Source: Armatimonadota bacterium (lineage in GTDB: Bacteria > Armatimonadota > UBA5829 > JAUSEB01). Taken from it: a stretch of DNA of 35,039 nucleotides. Positions 1-8,660 of the stretch are shown in pieces (within the stretch, counting starts at the first letter, position 1; each line of letters starts with the position of its first letter). The notes under the pieces are model-generated. The model made no database searches and was not told the origin of the DNA. It was given only the letters and a program-made list of their open reading frames with translations. The stretch covers positions 1 through 35,039 of the forward strand of contig JAUSGG010000263.1 of assembly GCA_030649165.1 (NCBI GenBank). The letters are read 5' to 3'. Position numbers and translations under genes: made by a program.

Positions 1-146
1 CGGGGACACGGACTTGTTGTTTTCGTGCTGGAAAAGTATAACTCCGCGTTCCCGAGTAGCCGCTCCGGCGGCGTATCGAGGGACAGTGTAGCCTATGGCA
101 GACTGCAGTGTTTTCAGACGTTTCGTGAATAATCCGGGCTAACCAC
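1..146 (+). repeat. Left terminal copy of a 146-bp inverted repeat
   Basis: This segment matches the reverse complement of 34888-35033 without gaps, 136 of 146 positions identical. All ten differences (positions 12, 15, 29, 35, 41, 87, 88, 89, 106, 115) are transitions. It contains a GC-rich hairpin (GCCGC-TCCG-GCGGC, 59-72). In the right-hand copy an outer 9-bp stem CTACTCGGG/CCCGAGTAG is also complete; here its outer arm is cut by the window edge. The repeat ends 6 bp from the stop codon of the gene at 153. It is most likely a dispersed element at which the assembly broke. Confidence 0.9.
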
Positions 147-152
147 CTGCCA

Positions 153-3100
153 CTAATCGTAAAAAGCCAAAATCGTCGTCTTCTCCCGTAACCCCGGCAG
201 CACAACCCACTCCTTCTCGGGATCGAAGTCCTTCCACGGTTTTCCGTTTACCGTGACCCTGTTCATGCACTTCCCTTCGGGATGCCTGAACCTGGCATAT
301 ATCTTGCTCGGCAGGTTTCTGGTCGGCGGGTCGATGACCATCTTCATGTATCCCTTCGCGGCGTGGCTTTCGACCGACATACTCATCGGTCCGAAGTGCG
401 TCGCTGCGTTTTCGATTTTCGCCCCTTTACCGTCCGCCAGCCAGTATCTCGGTATAGCTTTGCCTAAGTACAGCGCATCTTCTTCATCAAATATGAACAT
501 CCACCGCAGCCAGCTTGTGTTGTTAGCCTCATCCGAGGTCTTGAAATGGCCGCCTCGCCAGTTGCCGAGGTCCGGGAGCGGATGCTCGGTCAACATCGCT
601 CTTTCGGGGAAATAGCCGGCCGCAAAGGCGTTGAAATAGGCTCGGAGGTAATGCTTCGGTTGATCGCCCATTATATACGGCGTCGGACTGCAAAGCAGGC
701 TGGGCTGCTGAGAAAACCCGCCCAGGCTGAACCAGTCCCTTTCGAAGAAGGGGACCTGGTAGCCGTAGCTGTTGGAGAGGTAGCGGTTGTCCTCATAGTC
801 ACGCATAATCCATTCGGCCCATTTGCTGTCGGGCTGGATGACGCCGCAGCGAATGAAATATATGCCGCCCTCCAGGGTCTCGCTGATCCATCCCCACGAT
901 CTGCCCCGCCTGTGAACTTCGGACGGAGTGTACGGCACGAACGTCCCGTCTCTCAGCTCGACGACGGGCGACCTGACTGTCGCTTCCGTAAACGCGGCGG
1001 TGATGTCCTTCTTGTACTCCGCGGCTTCGCCAAGAAGCCTCGCTCCGTCGGGATGGCCCACGTCCGCCAGGGCGCGGCCAACGTTCTCCAGACCCCAGTA
1101 CGTGAAGTCGTTGTTGGACATCCAGCAGCGGAAGTCGCTAATATCTTCGAGTGATCCCTGCGGCAGCAGACCGTATTCGATCGCTCGTATTCCGACACAT
1201 TCATCGGTCTTGCTGCGTTTGCGCTGGTCGATAATCCAGTCGCAGCCCTTGATGATACTCGGCGCCACTCGTTCCAGCCAGACCTTATCCCTGGTGAACC
1301 GGTAATGCTCCGCCAATCCCCAAAGGACCCAACCCTGGTTCTGGTTATACCCGCCGTCGTCATAGCCGTGGGCGCCGGTGTAGACTCCATCCTGGCTCGT
1401 GTAATCGCCGGGCAGCTTGACCGTTCCCTGATACCGGACGAAACTCTCCAGCGCCTTCTCCGCCACGTCATGATATCCGCGCCGGTCGAGTTCAACTATC
1501 ATCATGATCGATTCGTTCGCGAAAACGCCGTAGCTTCCGGTCCCGACGTTCGCCATCGCAGTGTCGCGTCTTCCGACCTCATTCTGCGTATTGATGAGCT
1601 GGTGGCTCGCATTTGCCGAGTAAAAGCTGTTGAGCATCGGCTCCGGAGTGGTGATCCTGCATCCCTCTACGGTGCGTTTTCGCCAATACGCCGCGATCAT
1701 CTTGTGCTGCTCATCGAAACGGAGCGACTTAAGCTGTTCGATCTCTTCCGGCGACCGCGGCGTCAGGAATGGGATTGTGACGTGGAACTGCCGCGTCGCG
1801 CGAGCGGGCATCTCCATCTCGCAGAGAACAGTCTTCCCCCGCGGAATGAGTTTCGCAACGTCGCCGCGGTCCACGAAAAACCTCGCCCGCTCCTTGTCCG
1901 TGCGGCTGTAGACAATGCCCTCTTTGACGCTCAGAGGCTCGTACAGGCTTTCGTCGGCGGCTATTGGGGGCCACATCGCTTGGTCGCCGCGCTCCGTCAG
2001 TTGAACGCGGAACGGGAGCCGAAGAGTTCGAGCATTCTCTCCGCAATTGGCGACGGTGAACCTGATCATACACGCCTGCGGCTCTTCGCCTTCCACCCGC
2101 CCTTCGCGCGGCAGCTTTCCGGCAAATGTTGTCGCGAACGCCTTCTGTGTGACCCGCAGGCCGTCGAACTCCCACCATGTCTCCGAAATCGGCATGTATC
2201 CGCCTTCGATTGTCGCCCCTCGCTTGCCGTCCCGCGGAATTCCGAACTTGACGGTGATGGCGTTCTTGGACCAGTCGGCGCGCGGAGTGTCGGAGCTCTT
2301 AACGCGGACCAGCCACGTCTTGTCGTGCATCACCGACCCGTCGGGCTGCAGGCGGAAATACTGCCTCCCACCTTCGACGCAGAGAGGCATGTAGATGCGG
2401 TTCTTCTGAGGAATCGCGGCCCAGGCGTTAGAAAGCGTCTGCTCGGGCATTTCGGCCACTCGGCGGTAGATGTCCTTCGGGGCGTTCGCGTAAGCCTCTT
2501 CCATCTCAGTGTATGTTATGGGATCATCGGCCTTCTTAACCAGGACTCCATAATCACGTATGAATATCCGTTTTCCCTGCGCGAGGTCTCTTGCCGCGAA
2601 GGAGAAGCTGTTTTCCTTGCATCTGAACGTGACGACGGTTTCGTCGTATGAGTTCACAAACGCCGGTTTCGCGTAAAGGAACGAGACTATTCCCCCGCGT
2701 TCGGTCCGCTCCGTTCGCTCGATCCGCCCGTTGAATATCTCGGCCTTGCCGTCCCAATCCGCGGCGGATGCGCCGGCGCCGCTCCATTCGATGGTGGCCG
2801 TCATCTTATCCCACATCGAGTCCGTAAAAGCATGAAACGCAGTGATCTTCGGCGCCTTCTCAGCGCACAACAGACGCAGCTTGAACGTCGAGCGGTATTT
2901 CGCGTCGAACTCGGGTATCTCCACACACTCCCGCGCGTTGATCGGGCGGAAGGTGAAGGTCCACATCCGGTTCCGTCCGCGGTCCAACAGGAGAGCGAAG
3001 GCGTCCTTCACGGACCAGCGTTTGGCCTGTACACCCTTGATTCTCAGACGCCTCACCTCTTCCGTTACGGGAATGAGCGGCTGCATAAGATCAGCCAGAC

Positions 3101-3977
3101 TTCTCTTCAGGACATCAGCATTTACGCCCATTGCCGTTAGTTCGTCCCTGAACTCATACACCAGCTTGTCGGTTCCCTTGATGACGGTTACTATGGCCGC
3201 CTTGTCATAGTAGGCACCGTCCGCGAGAACGATCTTTTCCGGAAGCTCATCAGGGAGTGTCGGAAGCGCAAGTACCAAACATCGGGCAAAATCGAACCGG
3301 GACATGACACGGTTGCTTTCAACATCCCAGCCTCTTGGAGGCTTCGCCAAACCGCTCTTGAACAGCGTTCGCAGGGCGTCGTACGCCCAATGGTCGGCGG
3401 GGAGGGTGTCAAACGGCCCCTTCTTGTCACCGGACGCCGGGGCCGGAGCGGTTCCGAAAGGCCACGTAAAAGGCAGATATTCTGCCTGGCCCACTTCGAC
3501 ATCCACATCCGCGTTTACCCACTTGCCTTTGAACCAGTCGCCTACGTTGATCCAGCCCGACTCGCCCGATCCCGACACCTCGTCGCGCGGAATCCGCCGG
3601 TACGGCCAGGATGATTGCCAGTACTGCAGCTTGATCGAAGACGGGTCGGGTAGGGGAGCGTCTTCGGCGAACTCCACGACGACTTTGAAGATGTCGCGCA
3701 TCTCCTCCCAGAGTACTCCAACGTCACGCCCGTTCTCCCATGTGCGGAATTCGCCGAATGGGGCGACATCGACTGGCTCTCCCACGCGAGGCACGGTTCC
3801 ACGTAGTGACAACTTGACCGGAACGCTCGTCTCCCGGACCGGCGGGCTCCTGCGTATGGTCGTATTCGGCGATTCCGGCTCCGCCGCGAAGGTGGCTGAC
3901 ATACCGATTACTCCCAGGGTAACGCAGACAGCGATGGCCTCTATCAACGCTCGTAACCCTTTCTGCAACACATCCAT
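153..3977 (-). CDS. Large secreted six-hairpin-glycosidase-like protein with an SLH-like segment
   Basis: This encodes 1274 residues. Residues 1-32 look like a Sec signal peptide (hydrophobic stretch ending SATFAA). Residues about 186-240 read like an S-layer homology module (FDTLPADHWAYDAL ... SRFDFARCLVLAL), which in other proteins anchors to cell-wall polymers. The C-terminal part, from about residue 770, has the alternating helices and aromatic/acidic motifs (GYDDGGYNQNQGWVLWGLAEHY) typical of (alpha/alpha)6-barrel glycosidases, so polysaccharide cleavage at the surface is inferred. I cannot assign a GH family or substrate. The ATG at 3977 sits only 1 nt from AAGGAG; the in-frame GTG at 3971 is better spaced (7 nt) and may be the true start. 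The gene is divergent from the carbohydrate-binding protein at 4660. Confidence 0.75.
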   Translation of the reverse strand: MDVLQKGLRALIEAIAVCVTLGVIGMSATFAAEPESPNTTIRRSPPVRETSVPVKLSLRGTVPRVGEPVDVAPFGEFRTWENGRDVGVLWEEMRDIFKVVVEFAEDAPLPDPSSIKLQYWQSSWPYRRIPRDEVSGSGESGWINVGDWFKGKWVNADVDVEVGQAEYLPFTWPFGTAPAPASGDKKGPFDTLPADHWAYDALRTLFKSGLAKPPRGWDVESNRVMSRFDFARCLVLALPTLPDELPEKIVLADGAYYDKAAIVTVIKGTDKLVYEFRDELTAMGVNADVLKRSLADLMQPLIPVTEEVRRLRIKGVQAKRWSVKDAFALLLDRGRNRMWTFTFRPINARECVEIPEFDAKYRSTFKLRLLCAEKAPKITAFHAFTDSMWDKMTATIEWSGAGASAADWDGKAEIFNGRIERTERTERGGIVSFLYAKPAFVNSYDETVVTFRCKENSFSFAARDLAQGKRIFIRDYGVLVKKADDPITYTEMEEAYANAPKDIYRRVAEMPEQTLSNAWAAIPQKNRIYMPLCVEGGRQYFRLQPDGSVMHDKTWLVRVKSSDTPRADWSKNAITVKFGIPRDGKRGATIEGGYMPISETWWEFDGLRVTQKAFATTFAGKLPREGRVEGEEPQACMIRFTVANCGENARTLRLPFRVQLTERGDQAMWPPIAADESLYEPLSVKEGIVYSRTDKERARFFVDRGDVAKLIPRGKTVLCEMEMPARATRQFHVTIPFLTPRSPEEIEQLKSLRFDEQHKMIAAYWRKRTVEGCRITTPEPMLNSFYSANASHQLINTQNEVGRRDTAMANVGTGSYGVFANESIMMIVELDRRGYHDVAEKALESFVRYQGTVKLPGDYTSQDGVYTGAHGYDDGGYNQNQGWVLWGLAEHYRFTRDKVWLERVAPSIIKGCDWIIDQRKRSKTDECVGIRAIEYGLLPQGSLEDISDFRCWMSNNDFTYWGLENVGRALADVGHPDGARLLGEAAEYKKDITAAFTEATVRSPVVELRDGTFVPYTPSEVHRRGRSWGWISETLEGGIYFIRCGVIQPDSKWAEWIMRDYEDNRYLSNSYGYQVPFFERDWFSLGGFSQQPSLLCSPTPYIMGDQPKHYLRAYFNAFAAGYFPERAMLTEHPLPDLGNWRGGHFKTSDEANNTSWLRWMFIFDEEDALYLGKAIPRYWLADGKGAKIENAATHFGPMSMSVESHAAKGYMKMVIDPPTRNLPSKIYARFRHPEGKCMNRVTVNGKPWKDFDPEKEWVVLPGLREKTTILAFYD

Positions 3978-3999
3978 GCTCCTTGAAATAGGACACCTA

Positions 4000-4062
4000 T
4001 CCCGCGGGAACGGCCTTGTACGACCACGCCATCGAGCGTCACCAGAGTCAGTTCCCGCGGGA
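4000..4062. promoter_or_regulatory. Pair of TTCCCGCGGGA dyads, possible operators
   Basis: The 8-bp palindrome CCCGCGGG occurs at 4001-4008 and 4054-4061. Both copies read TTCCCGCGGGA when taken on the appropriate strand. Their centres are 53 bp apart, close to five helical turns, just upstream of the glycosidase-like start. Function as repressor or activator sites is inference; G+C-rich palindromes can occur by chance in this genome. Confidence 0.3.
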
Positions 4063-4261
4063 GGCCACCACTTTTATCTTCTTGGTTGGCGCCAAGCGCT
4101 ATGATGACTCCTGCCTCGTACAGATGACGCCATTGACATCATATCAGTTACTGCTGCGTTTCCTCAATGGCCTGAAGAACCAGGTAACAGTTCAGAGTTG
4201 GGGAGGACGTCATTTCGAGCAACCGACCACGACGCATCGGGGTTATTTCGGAAAGGAACCA

Positions 4262-4351
4262 CCCCGGTGTTTCGGGATTTGAGGGTTGGGCTTCACACTC
4301 GTGTGGTTATAGCACAACCTCGCATCCCAACCCGGAAATCCCGAAACGGGG
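4262..4351. repeat. 90-bp imperfect palindrome (REPIN-like)
   Basis: The arms 4262-4290 (CCCCGGTGTTTCGGGATTT...GGGTTGGG) and 4326-4351 (CCCAACCC...AAATCCCGAAACGGGG) are near-perfect inverted copies around a 35-nt loop. The loop contains smaller dyads such as CACACTCGTGTG. The layout of two inverted half-elements with a spacer resembles REP doublets. No transposase is nearby. Confidence 0.7.
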
Positions 4352-4360
4352 CGCTTTCTT

Positions 4361-4448
4361 AGGAGCGGAGCGCCAGCGGAGTCGAGAAATCTGCTTTTCC
4401 TGCTCAGCGCCCCGGAAAAAGCAGATTCCTCACTCCGTTCGGAATGAC
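4361..4448. repeat. Dispersed palindromic element, GAATCTGCTTTTC family, copy 1
   Basis: The inverted arms are built on GAGAAATCTGCTTTTCC and GGAAAAAGCAGATTCCTC, with GGAATGAC at the right border. Related copies are at 26251-26340 (full) and 8773-8830 (half, inside a gene). Elements with these arms look like non-autonomous, intergenic palindromic repeats. Confidence 0.75.
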
Positions 4449-4659
4449 GTTGCCCGGTACGTACTCACCATTCCTGAACTCTTTCAGAACCAGTCCATTG
4501 CGCTCTGCGCAACAAAAATGCAGTATTTTTCCTTTTCATGAAGGAATTGCCGAACGCCTTCTCTAACCCCAGCTAGGAAACGCCCTCATGAAGTTCCCGC
4601 GGCTGGTCCGCCCTGCCGGCTCCAGCGGGTTCGTCATTCTTATTTTGCAGGGATGTAAG

Positions 4660-6924
4660 ATGAAGTTTCCTCGTTTCGCCGCTTGTCTCCTCGCGGTAAT
4701 CTCCGTCAACGTCTCCGCGGCAGAGCTGCCCGTGCTTCACCTTCGCACCGCAAGCTCGCCTCCGCCCATCGTGGCGACTCTCCAGGATCCCGCAAAGTCG
4801 GCAGCCTGGTATCCCTCCAGCCCTACCTGGTTCGGCCTCGGAGGAAAGACTCCCGACCGCAACCACACCGAAATCCTCGCCACGTACGACAACTCCGCCC
4901 TCTATATCGCCTTCCTCAATATCGACCGCTCCAGCGTCAAGTACCCCAAGAACACGACGACCGATCTGACCACGGTCGACACCGACGCGATTTGGATTCA
5001 GACCCCCTCAGGCCGCCGATTCTACCTGATGGCCTGTATCGACAACAACTATCCGCCGGGCCCGCGCCAGGCGTCGGGTGAGTTTCCGTCATTCGACCCT
5101 AAGGCCGACAAGCTGTCCGGCTGGACGCATGCGGGCTGGTACGCCGGTGACAAAAGTATGCAGCAGACGATTCGCATTCCGTGGTCCACGCTGCAGACCT
5201 CGGCTCCGGTCTCAGGCGCGAAGTGGCGCGTTAACTTTGTGAGCTACAACCAGACATCCACGACGCTTACGTCATCAACAGTGTACATGCAGAAATGGGC
5301 GCCCGGGACCGAATCCCAGCCGGAGCAGTGGGGCTATCTGGCGTTCGACCAGGCTGCTCCCGCCCCGCCGCTCGCGGTATCGGCCGAGGCCGTTCTTACG
5401 CTCAGGCCCGGAACCGGCTACGGCGGCGAGACAACGCTTCGCGCGGGGGATTACGCCGATCAGCCCAACAAGCAGCTTCACGAGGCGATCACCCAATCCA
5501 ATTGGAACGATTGGGACCCCATACAGTACACGATCAAGGAGTACCTGCAGTACGACCTGTCGATGATCCCGCAAGGCCGCAAGATCATTTCGGCGAAGCT
5601 CCTCAACAACTTCCGCGGCCACTACGAGTCGTATCCGACCGACCTCTACCTCCACGTGGTCCGGCTCGCGTCCTACTATGACCCCAAGACTGTGACTATG
5701 CTGACTTCTCCACTGCCGGTCGAGAACGGCTTCCGGCGGCTCGTCAAGGTTTCGGAGAAGAAGGCATGGATCGAGTTCGACGTCACCGACGCGGTCCGTA
5801 AAGCGTTCGACAGCGGAGCACAGAAGACTGCCTTTGCGCTGGCCGGCTCATCCGGCGATATCCATAACGGGAAGATATGGAACGTCTCTTTTGGTCGAGC
5901 CGACTGGTACGACAAGTACAGGCCGAAACTGGTGATCACCTTCGGCAATCCGGCCAGGACATTCTCGTCGCCGGTAAACGTCGGAAGCGGCAACTGCTGG
6001 AGCGTTGCCACCAGCGCAAGCAAGAACAAGTTGACAAATGGGACCTTCGCCTACGGTACGGTCGAAGGCAATACCAATACAACCTACTGGGATGCCGGTA
6101 CCTATTTCGTCTACTCCGGTGGGGTAAACGTGCCCCTGATGCAACTGAAGGGTGATGTCAACCCGAATACCGGCCACAAGGCGCTGAGGTTCATGTGTCC
6201 CGCGACGTGGAAGTCGATGAAGCAGTACGCCACTGGAATTACGTCCGGCAAGAGCTACACCCTCAGCGGTTGGTGGAAAGGCTCCGCGCCGGGCATCAAG
6301 TCGGATGTCCGTTTCAGCTTCCGCGACGCCGCCGGCGTCTCACTGTCGAGCGGCCAGGCCGTCTACAGTGGCTCAGGCAGTTGGGCGACAGTGAAGCTCA
6401 CCAAGACCGCGCCGTCGGGGACCGCCTATGCGAGAATCGACATCGTCAACGAGACGAGCGGCTCCGGAGCGTACATGCTCTACAGCGATTTCCAACTGGA
6501 GGCAGGGACCACGCCGACGGCGTATTCCGAGACTATGGGCGTCTACTACCCCAGCTATCCGCGTACGGACGGCGCGTCCGTGACGACGGCGACCTACGAC
6601 TTGTCTACCACTGGACCTGTCGTGTCTGAGTATACGTCATTTGAAACCGATTGCGCCGGCGTCGCCAAAGAGTTCGCCGCGGGGACGCTGCTGAAACTCA
6701 ACAATATGGTCGTCACGGAGACGTTTTCCGATTCCTTCCGCGTCCAGGATACTATCCCCGACCACGACTGCGGAATGCGGGTCATCAGCGCCGAAGCGCC
6801 CGAACCCGGCTCACTGGTGGACGTTACCGGGACACTTGGAACGGACCAGGATGGCGAAATCGTGCTCAAGGCAACGTCGATAACGCCTTCCGGTTCCGAC
6901 CGGGAAGTGGAACCGTCTCCGTAG
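4660..6924 (+). CDS. Secreted multi-domain carbohydrate-binding protein (CBM9-like, DNRLRE, CBM4/9-like, OB-like)
   Basis: This encodes 754 residues from the ATG at 4660, chosen because it opens a clean signal peptide (MKFPRFAACLLAVISVNVSAA). An in-frame ATG at 4588 would add 24 residues that spoil it. Residues about 30-240 resemble a CBM9/DOMON-like sugar-binding fold. About 245-440 is a DNRLRE-type beta-sandwich (TLRPGTGYGGETTLRAGDY ... WIEFDVTDAVRKAF ... PKLVITFG). About 460-640 resembles a CBM4/9-type jelly roll (NGTFAYGTVEGN ... YTLSGWWKGSAP ... FQLEAGTTPTAYSE). The last ~100 residues look like an OB-fold (GSLVDVTGTLGTDQDGEIVLKATSI). No catalytic module was recognised, so it probably binds surface or environmental glycans. 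Domain names are from motif recognition only. Confidence 0.75.
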   Translation: MKFPRFAACLLAVISVNVSAAELPVLHLRTASSPPPIVATLQDPAKSAAWYPSSPTWFGLGGKTPDRNHTEILATYDNSALYIAFLNIDRSSVKYPKNTTTDLTTVDTDAIWIQTPSGRRFYLMACIDNNYPPGPRQASGEFPSFDPKADKLSGWTHAGWYAGDKSMQQTIRIPWSTLQTSAPVSGAKWRVNFVSYNQTSTTLTSSTVYMQKWAPGTESQPEQWGYLAFDQAAPAPPLAVSAEAVLTLRPGTGYGGETTLRAGDYADQPNKQLHEAITQSNWNDWDPIQYTIKEYLQYDLSMIPQGRKIISAKLLNNFRGHYESYPTDLYLHVVRLASYYDPKTVTMLTSPLPVENGFRRLVKVSEKKAWIEFDVTDAVRKAFDSGAQKTAFALAGSSGDIHNGKIWNVSFGRADWYDKYRPKLVITFGNPARTFSSPVNVGSGNCWSVATSASKNKLTNGTFAYGTVEGNTNTTYWDAGTYFVYSGGVNVPLMQLKGDVNPNTGHKALRFMCPATWKSMKQYATGITSGKSYTLSGWWKGSAPGIKSDVRFSFRDAAGVSLSSGQAVYSGSGSWATVKLTKTAPSGTAYARIDIVNETSGSGAYMLYSDFQLEAGTTPTAYSETMGVYYPSYPRTDGASVTTATYDLSTTGPVVSEYTSFETDCAGVAKEFAAGTLLKLNNMVVTETFSDSFRVQDTIPDHDCGMRVISAEAPEPGSLVDVTGTLGTDQDGEIVLKATSITPSGSDREVEPSP

Positions 6925-6973
6925 TTGACGGAAGAGTAGGGGCGACCGAGGCGTTTGTCCGAAGTCGCCGCGG

Positions 6974-7007
6974 AAAAACGGCCCGGGGCGTTCTGCGTCC
7001 CGGGCCG
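6974..7007 (-). terminator. Intrinsic terminator of the 14-gene block
   Basis: On the minus strand a perfect 9-bp stem CGGCCCGGG/CCCGGGCCG with an 11-nt loop is followed directly by TTTTT. It lies between two convergent genes, 178 bp past the end of the last radical SAM gene. On the plus strand there is no T-tract, so it should act mainly on minus-strand transcription. Confidence 0.8.
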
Positions 7008-7103
7008 CCCATTGATGGTTGAACCTTCGTTTCGGTGTAACAGTTGAGGACTGGTCAGTACGATTCTCCTCGCTCCTCACCCTTGGGGGAACACGAGCGT
7101 AAT

Positions 7104-7140
7104 CCCCTCTCCCTTGACGGGAGAGGGTTAGGGTGAGGGT
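7104..7140 (+). repeat. CCCTCTCC...GGGAGAGGG hairpin repeat, copy 1
   Basis: The hairpin CCCCTCTCCC-ttgac-GGGAGAGGG is followed by TTAGGGTGAGGG. Three further copies, all in the same orientation, are at 8551-8589, 33166-33207 and 34716-34749. This hairpin plus GGGGTGAGGG tail is a small element found widely between genes in many bacteria. Confidence 0.8.
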
Positions 7141-7184
7141 GAAAGCTGCTTCTGATTCCCGAACTCTTGCGTCTTGGCCGAACC

Positions 7185-8477
7185 TCACGCGCCATTCCAA
7201 ACGCCGTCTCCGGCGGCGATATACCAGGCCAGCAGTTCGCGGGTGATCTCACGGTTTATCCAGCAGCGCGTGCGATCGGTATCCAGAGTCGAAGCGCAGC
7301 GCAGGGCGCAGTCTCCGCCGCAGTGCCGGTAACAGAAACAGCCCTGGCATTTGGCGCGGCGCGCGTTCTGGCCATCCGCGAACTTCCGCAGGGCCGCGGG
7401 GTCGATTCTTACCTCCGTCGGTGTGGCCGAGCCTATCCTGAACGACTCGGTAAGCGGATGCCTGCGGTCGTGGGTCTCAAAGCAGGTCACCACGTCCCCC
7501 TCCGGTGTCACCACGAGAGCGTCTTCAGGCGCGCGACAGAATGACGAAGCCAACACCCACGGTCTGGCTCCGGAATAGAACAACGTCCGTCCCGCGGCTG
7601 CGGTCAACTGAAATGCTTCCAGAAAACCCCGGACAAAGCTATTCGCCTCACTCGCCGTGAGGTCGCCGTACTCGCCGCGTGATGATGTATAGCAGGGCTC
7701 GACCTGGAATACCTGGCAGTTGGTCTCGCTGCACAGGAACTCCATGCTTTCCGGAAGCCGGGCGAAGGACTCCGTGGTCGCCGTCATACGGATTCCGTAT
7801 GGCAGCCCGGCCTCGTCCAGGGCATGGACCGCTCCCATGACCTTGTCGAACGAACCTCGTCCGTCTGTCATTGGACGCTGGGCGTCCTGAACCTCGCGGA
7901 CTCCGTCCAGTGATAAGCTCAGACCGGTGAAGTTCTCCAGGATGAACTGCCGCCGGCGTTCGCTCCACATCCCGTTTGTCGCCATAGTGATCTCGCACGG
8001 AAGGTCTTTGCCCCGTGCGTAATCGACCGTCGATCGGAGAACCTTCCAGTTTACCGTCGGCTCGCCGCCTCCGTGAAAAGCAAGCTCAAACCTGTCCCTG
8101 CCCAGGGACTTGGCGTTTTCATAGCACGTGTCCACGACTTTTCGCGCCAGGTTCTCGTTCATATCCTGGCGGGTATGCTCGCCCGCGCGGGCGTAACAGT
8201 AGGAGCACCTGAGGTTGCACGCGGAAGTCATCAACAGGACCGCCGTGGTGGGACGATGCTCGTTCGAGGGAACCCACGGGCTGGGCGGCTCCGGGTCGGC
8301 GCTGTCGAATCCTATCTTCCTCAGGAACTTGTCGGCCGCGCTTGCGGGACGTCGGGGACGGGCCGATCGGTCGGCGAGCGCATACTCCGCCATAGCGGAA
8401 TTGCCAACGAATGCAAGCCGTAAGAGGGGCCGGTACACGATGAACTGGTCCTCGAAGGGAATCGAATATATCTCCAC
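7185..8477 (-). CDS. Radical SAM/SPASM peptide-maturase-like enzyme (rSAM3)
   Basis: This encodes 430 residues from GTG at 8477. The radical SAM [4Fe-4S] motif is CNLRCSYC (Cys87, 91, 94), followed by the GGGEP motif. A Cys-rich SPASM region for auxiliary clusters includes C377, C380, C382, C386, C390, C394 and C405. The first ~35 residues (FIVYRPLLRLAFVGNSAMA) resemble the N-terminal extension seen in SPASM enzymes that act on ribosomal peptides. SPASM enzymes make thioether, C-C or formylglycine-type modifications. Which one is made here is unknown; the likely substrates are the Cys-rich WD40 tails in the same operon. It is the last gene of the block, and a dispersed repeat lies in the 183-bp gap before it. 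Confidence 0.85.
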   Translation of the reverse strand: MEIYSIPFEDQFIVYRPLLRLAFVGNSAMAEYALADRSARPRRPASAADKFLRKIGFDSADPEPPSPWVPSNEHRPTTAVLLMTSACNLRCSYCYARAGEHTRQDMNENLARKVVDTCYENAKSLGRDRFELAFHGGGEPTVNWKVLRSTVDYARGKDLPCEITMATNGMWSERRRQFILENFTGLSLSLDGVREVQDAQRPMTDGRGSFDKVMGAVHALDEAGLPYGIRMTATTESFARLPESMEFLCSETNCQVFQVEPCYTSSRGEYGDLTASEANSFVRGFLEAFQLTAAAGRTLFYSGARPWVLASSFCRAPEDALVVTPEGDVVTCFETHDRRHPLTESFRIGSATPTEVRIDPAALRKFADGQNARRAKCQGCFCYRHCGGDCALRCASTLDTDRTRCWINREITRELLAWYIAAGDGVWNGA

Positions 8478-8501
8478 AACTTACCGCCTTTTCGGGAAAC
8501 A

Positions 8502-8593
8502 GTTCAGTCTTGCGGGAACGCTATCCAGGTGATGGAGCATACGCCACTTGCCCCCTCTCCCTCCGGGCGGGAGAGGGCTGGGGTGAGGGAGGA
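8502..8593 (+). repeat. Composite ~90-bp dispersed repeat, copy 1
   Basis: This starts GTTCAGTCTTGCGGGAACGC, passes a CCAGGT...TACGCCACTTGC segment and ends in the CCCTCTCC hairpin (8551-8589) with GGGGTGAGGG. The same order and spacing recur at 33117-33208 (GTTCAGTCTTTCGGAAACGC ... ATGCGCCACCTGC ... hairpin). The unit is therefore longer than the hairpin alone. It fills the gap between two radical SAM genes. Confidence 0.75.
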
Positions 8594-8660
8594 TCGGATC
8601 TGTCATCGTGGTGGATTTCGTAAACTTCCCGTACAAGTGAACTACCGCCTTTCCGGGTTC

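Larger units (their letters stand above)
3978..4659. other. 682-bp divergent intergenic region, repeat-rich
   Basis: This is the shared upstream region of the glycosidase-like gene (minus) and the carbohydrate-binding protein (plus). It holds two TTCCCGCGGGA dyads, a 10-bp palindrome TTGGCGCCAA (4086-4095), a long imperfect palindrome (4262-4351) and a dispersed palindromic element (4361-4448). Two small dyads lie nearer the plus-strand gene: CTGAA-CTCT-TTCAG (4474-4487) and TTGCGC-TCT-GCGCAA (4498-4512). No convincing coding sequence is present. Confidence 0.7.

Noticed and set aside
1305-2651. 448-codon open frame on the plus strand
   Set aside because: It is antisense to the large glycosidase-like gene and its product looks random.
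4016-4282. 88-codon open frame in the divergent gap
   Set aside because: It runs into the palindrome, has no ribosome site and resembles no family.
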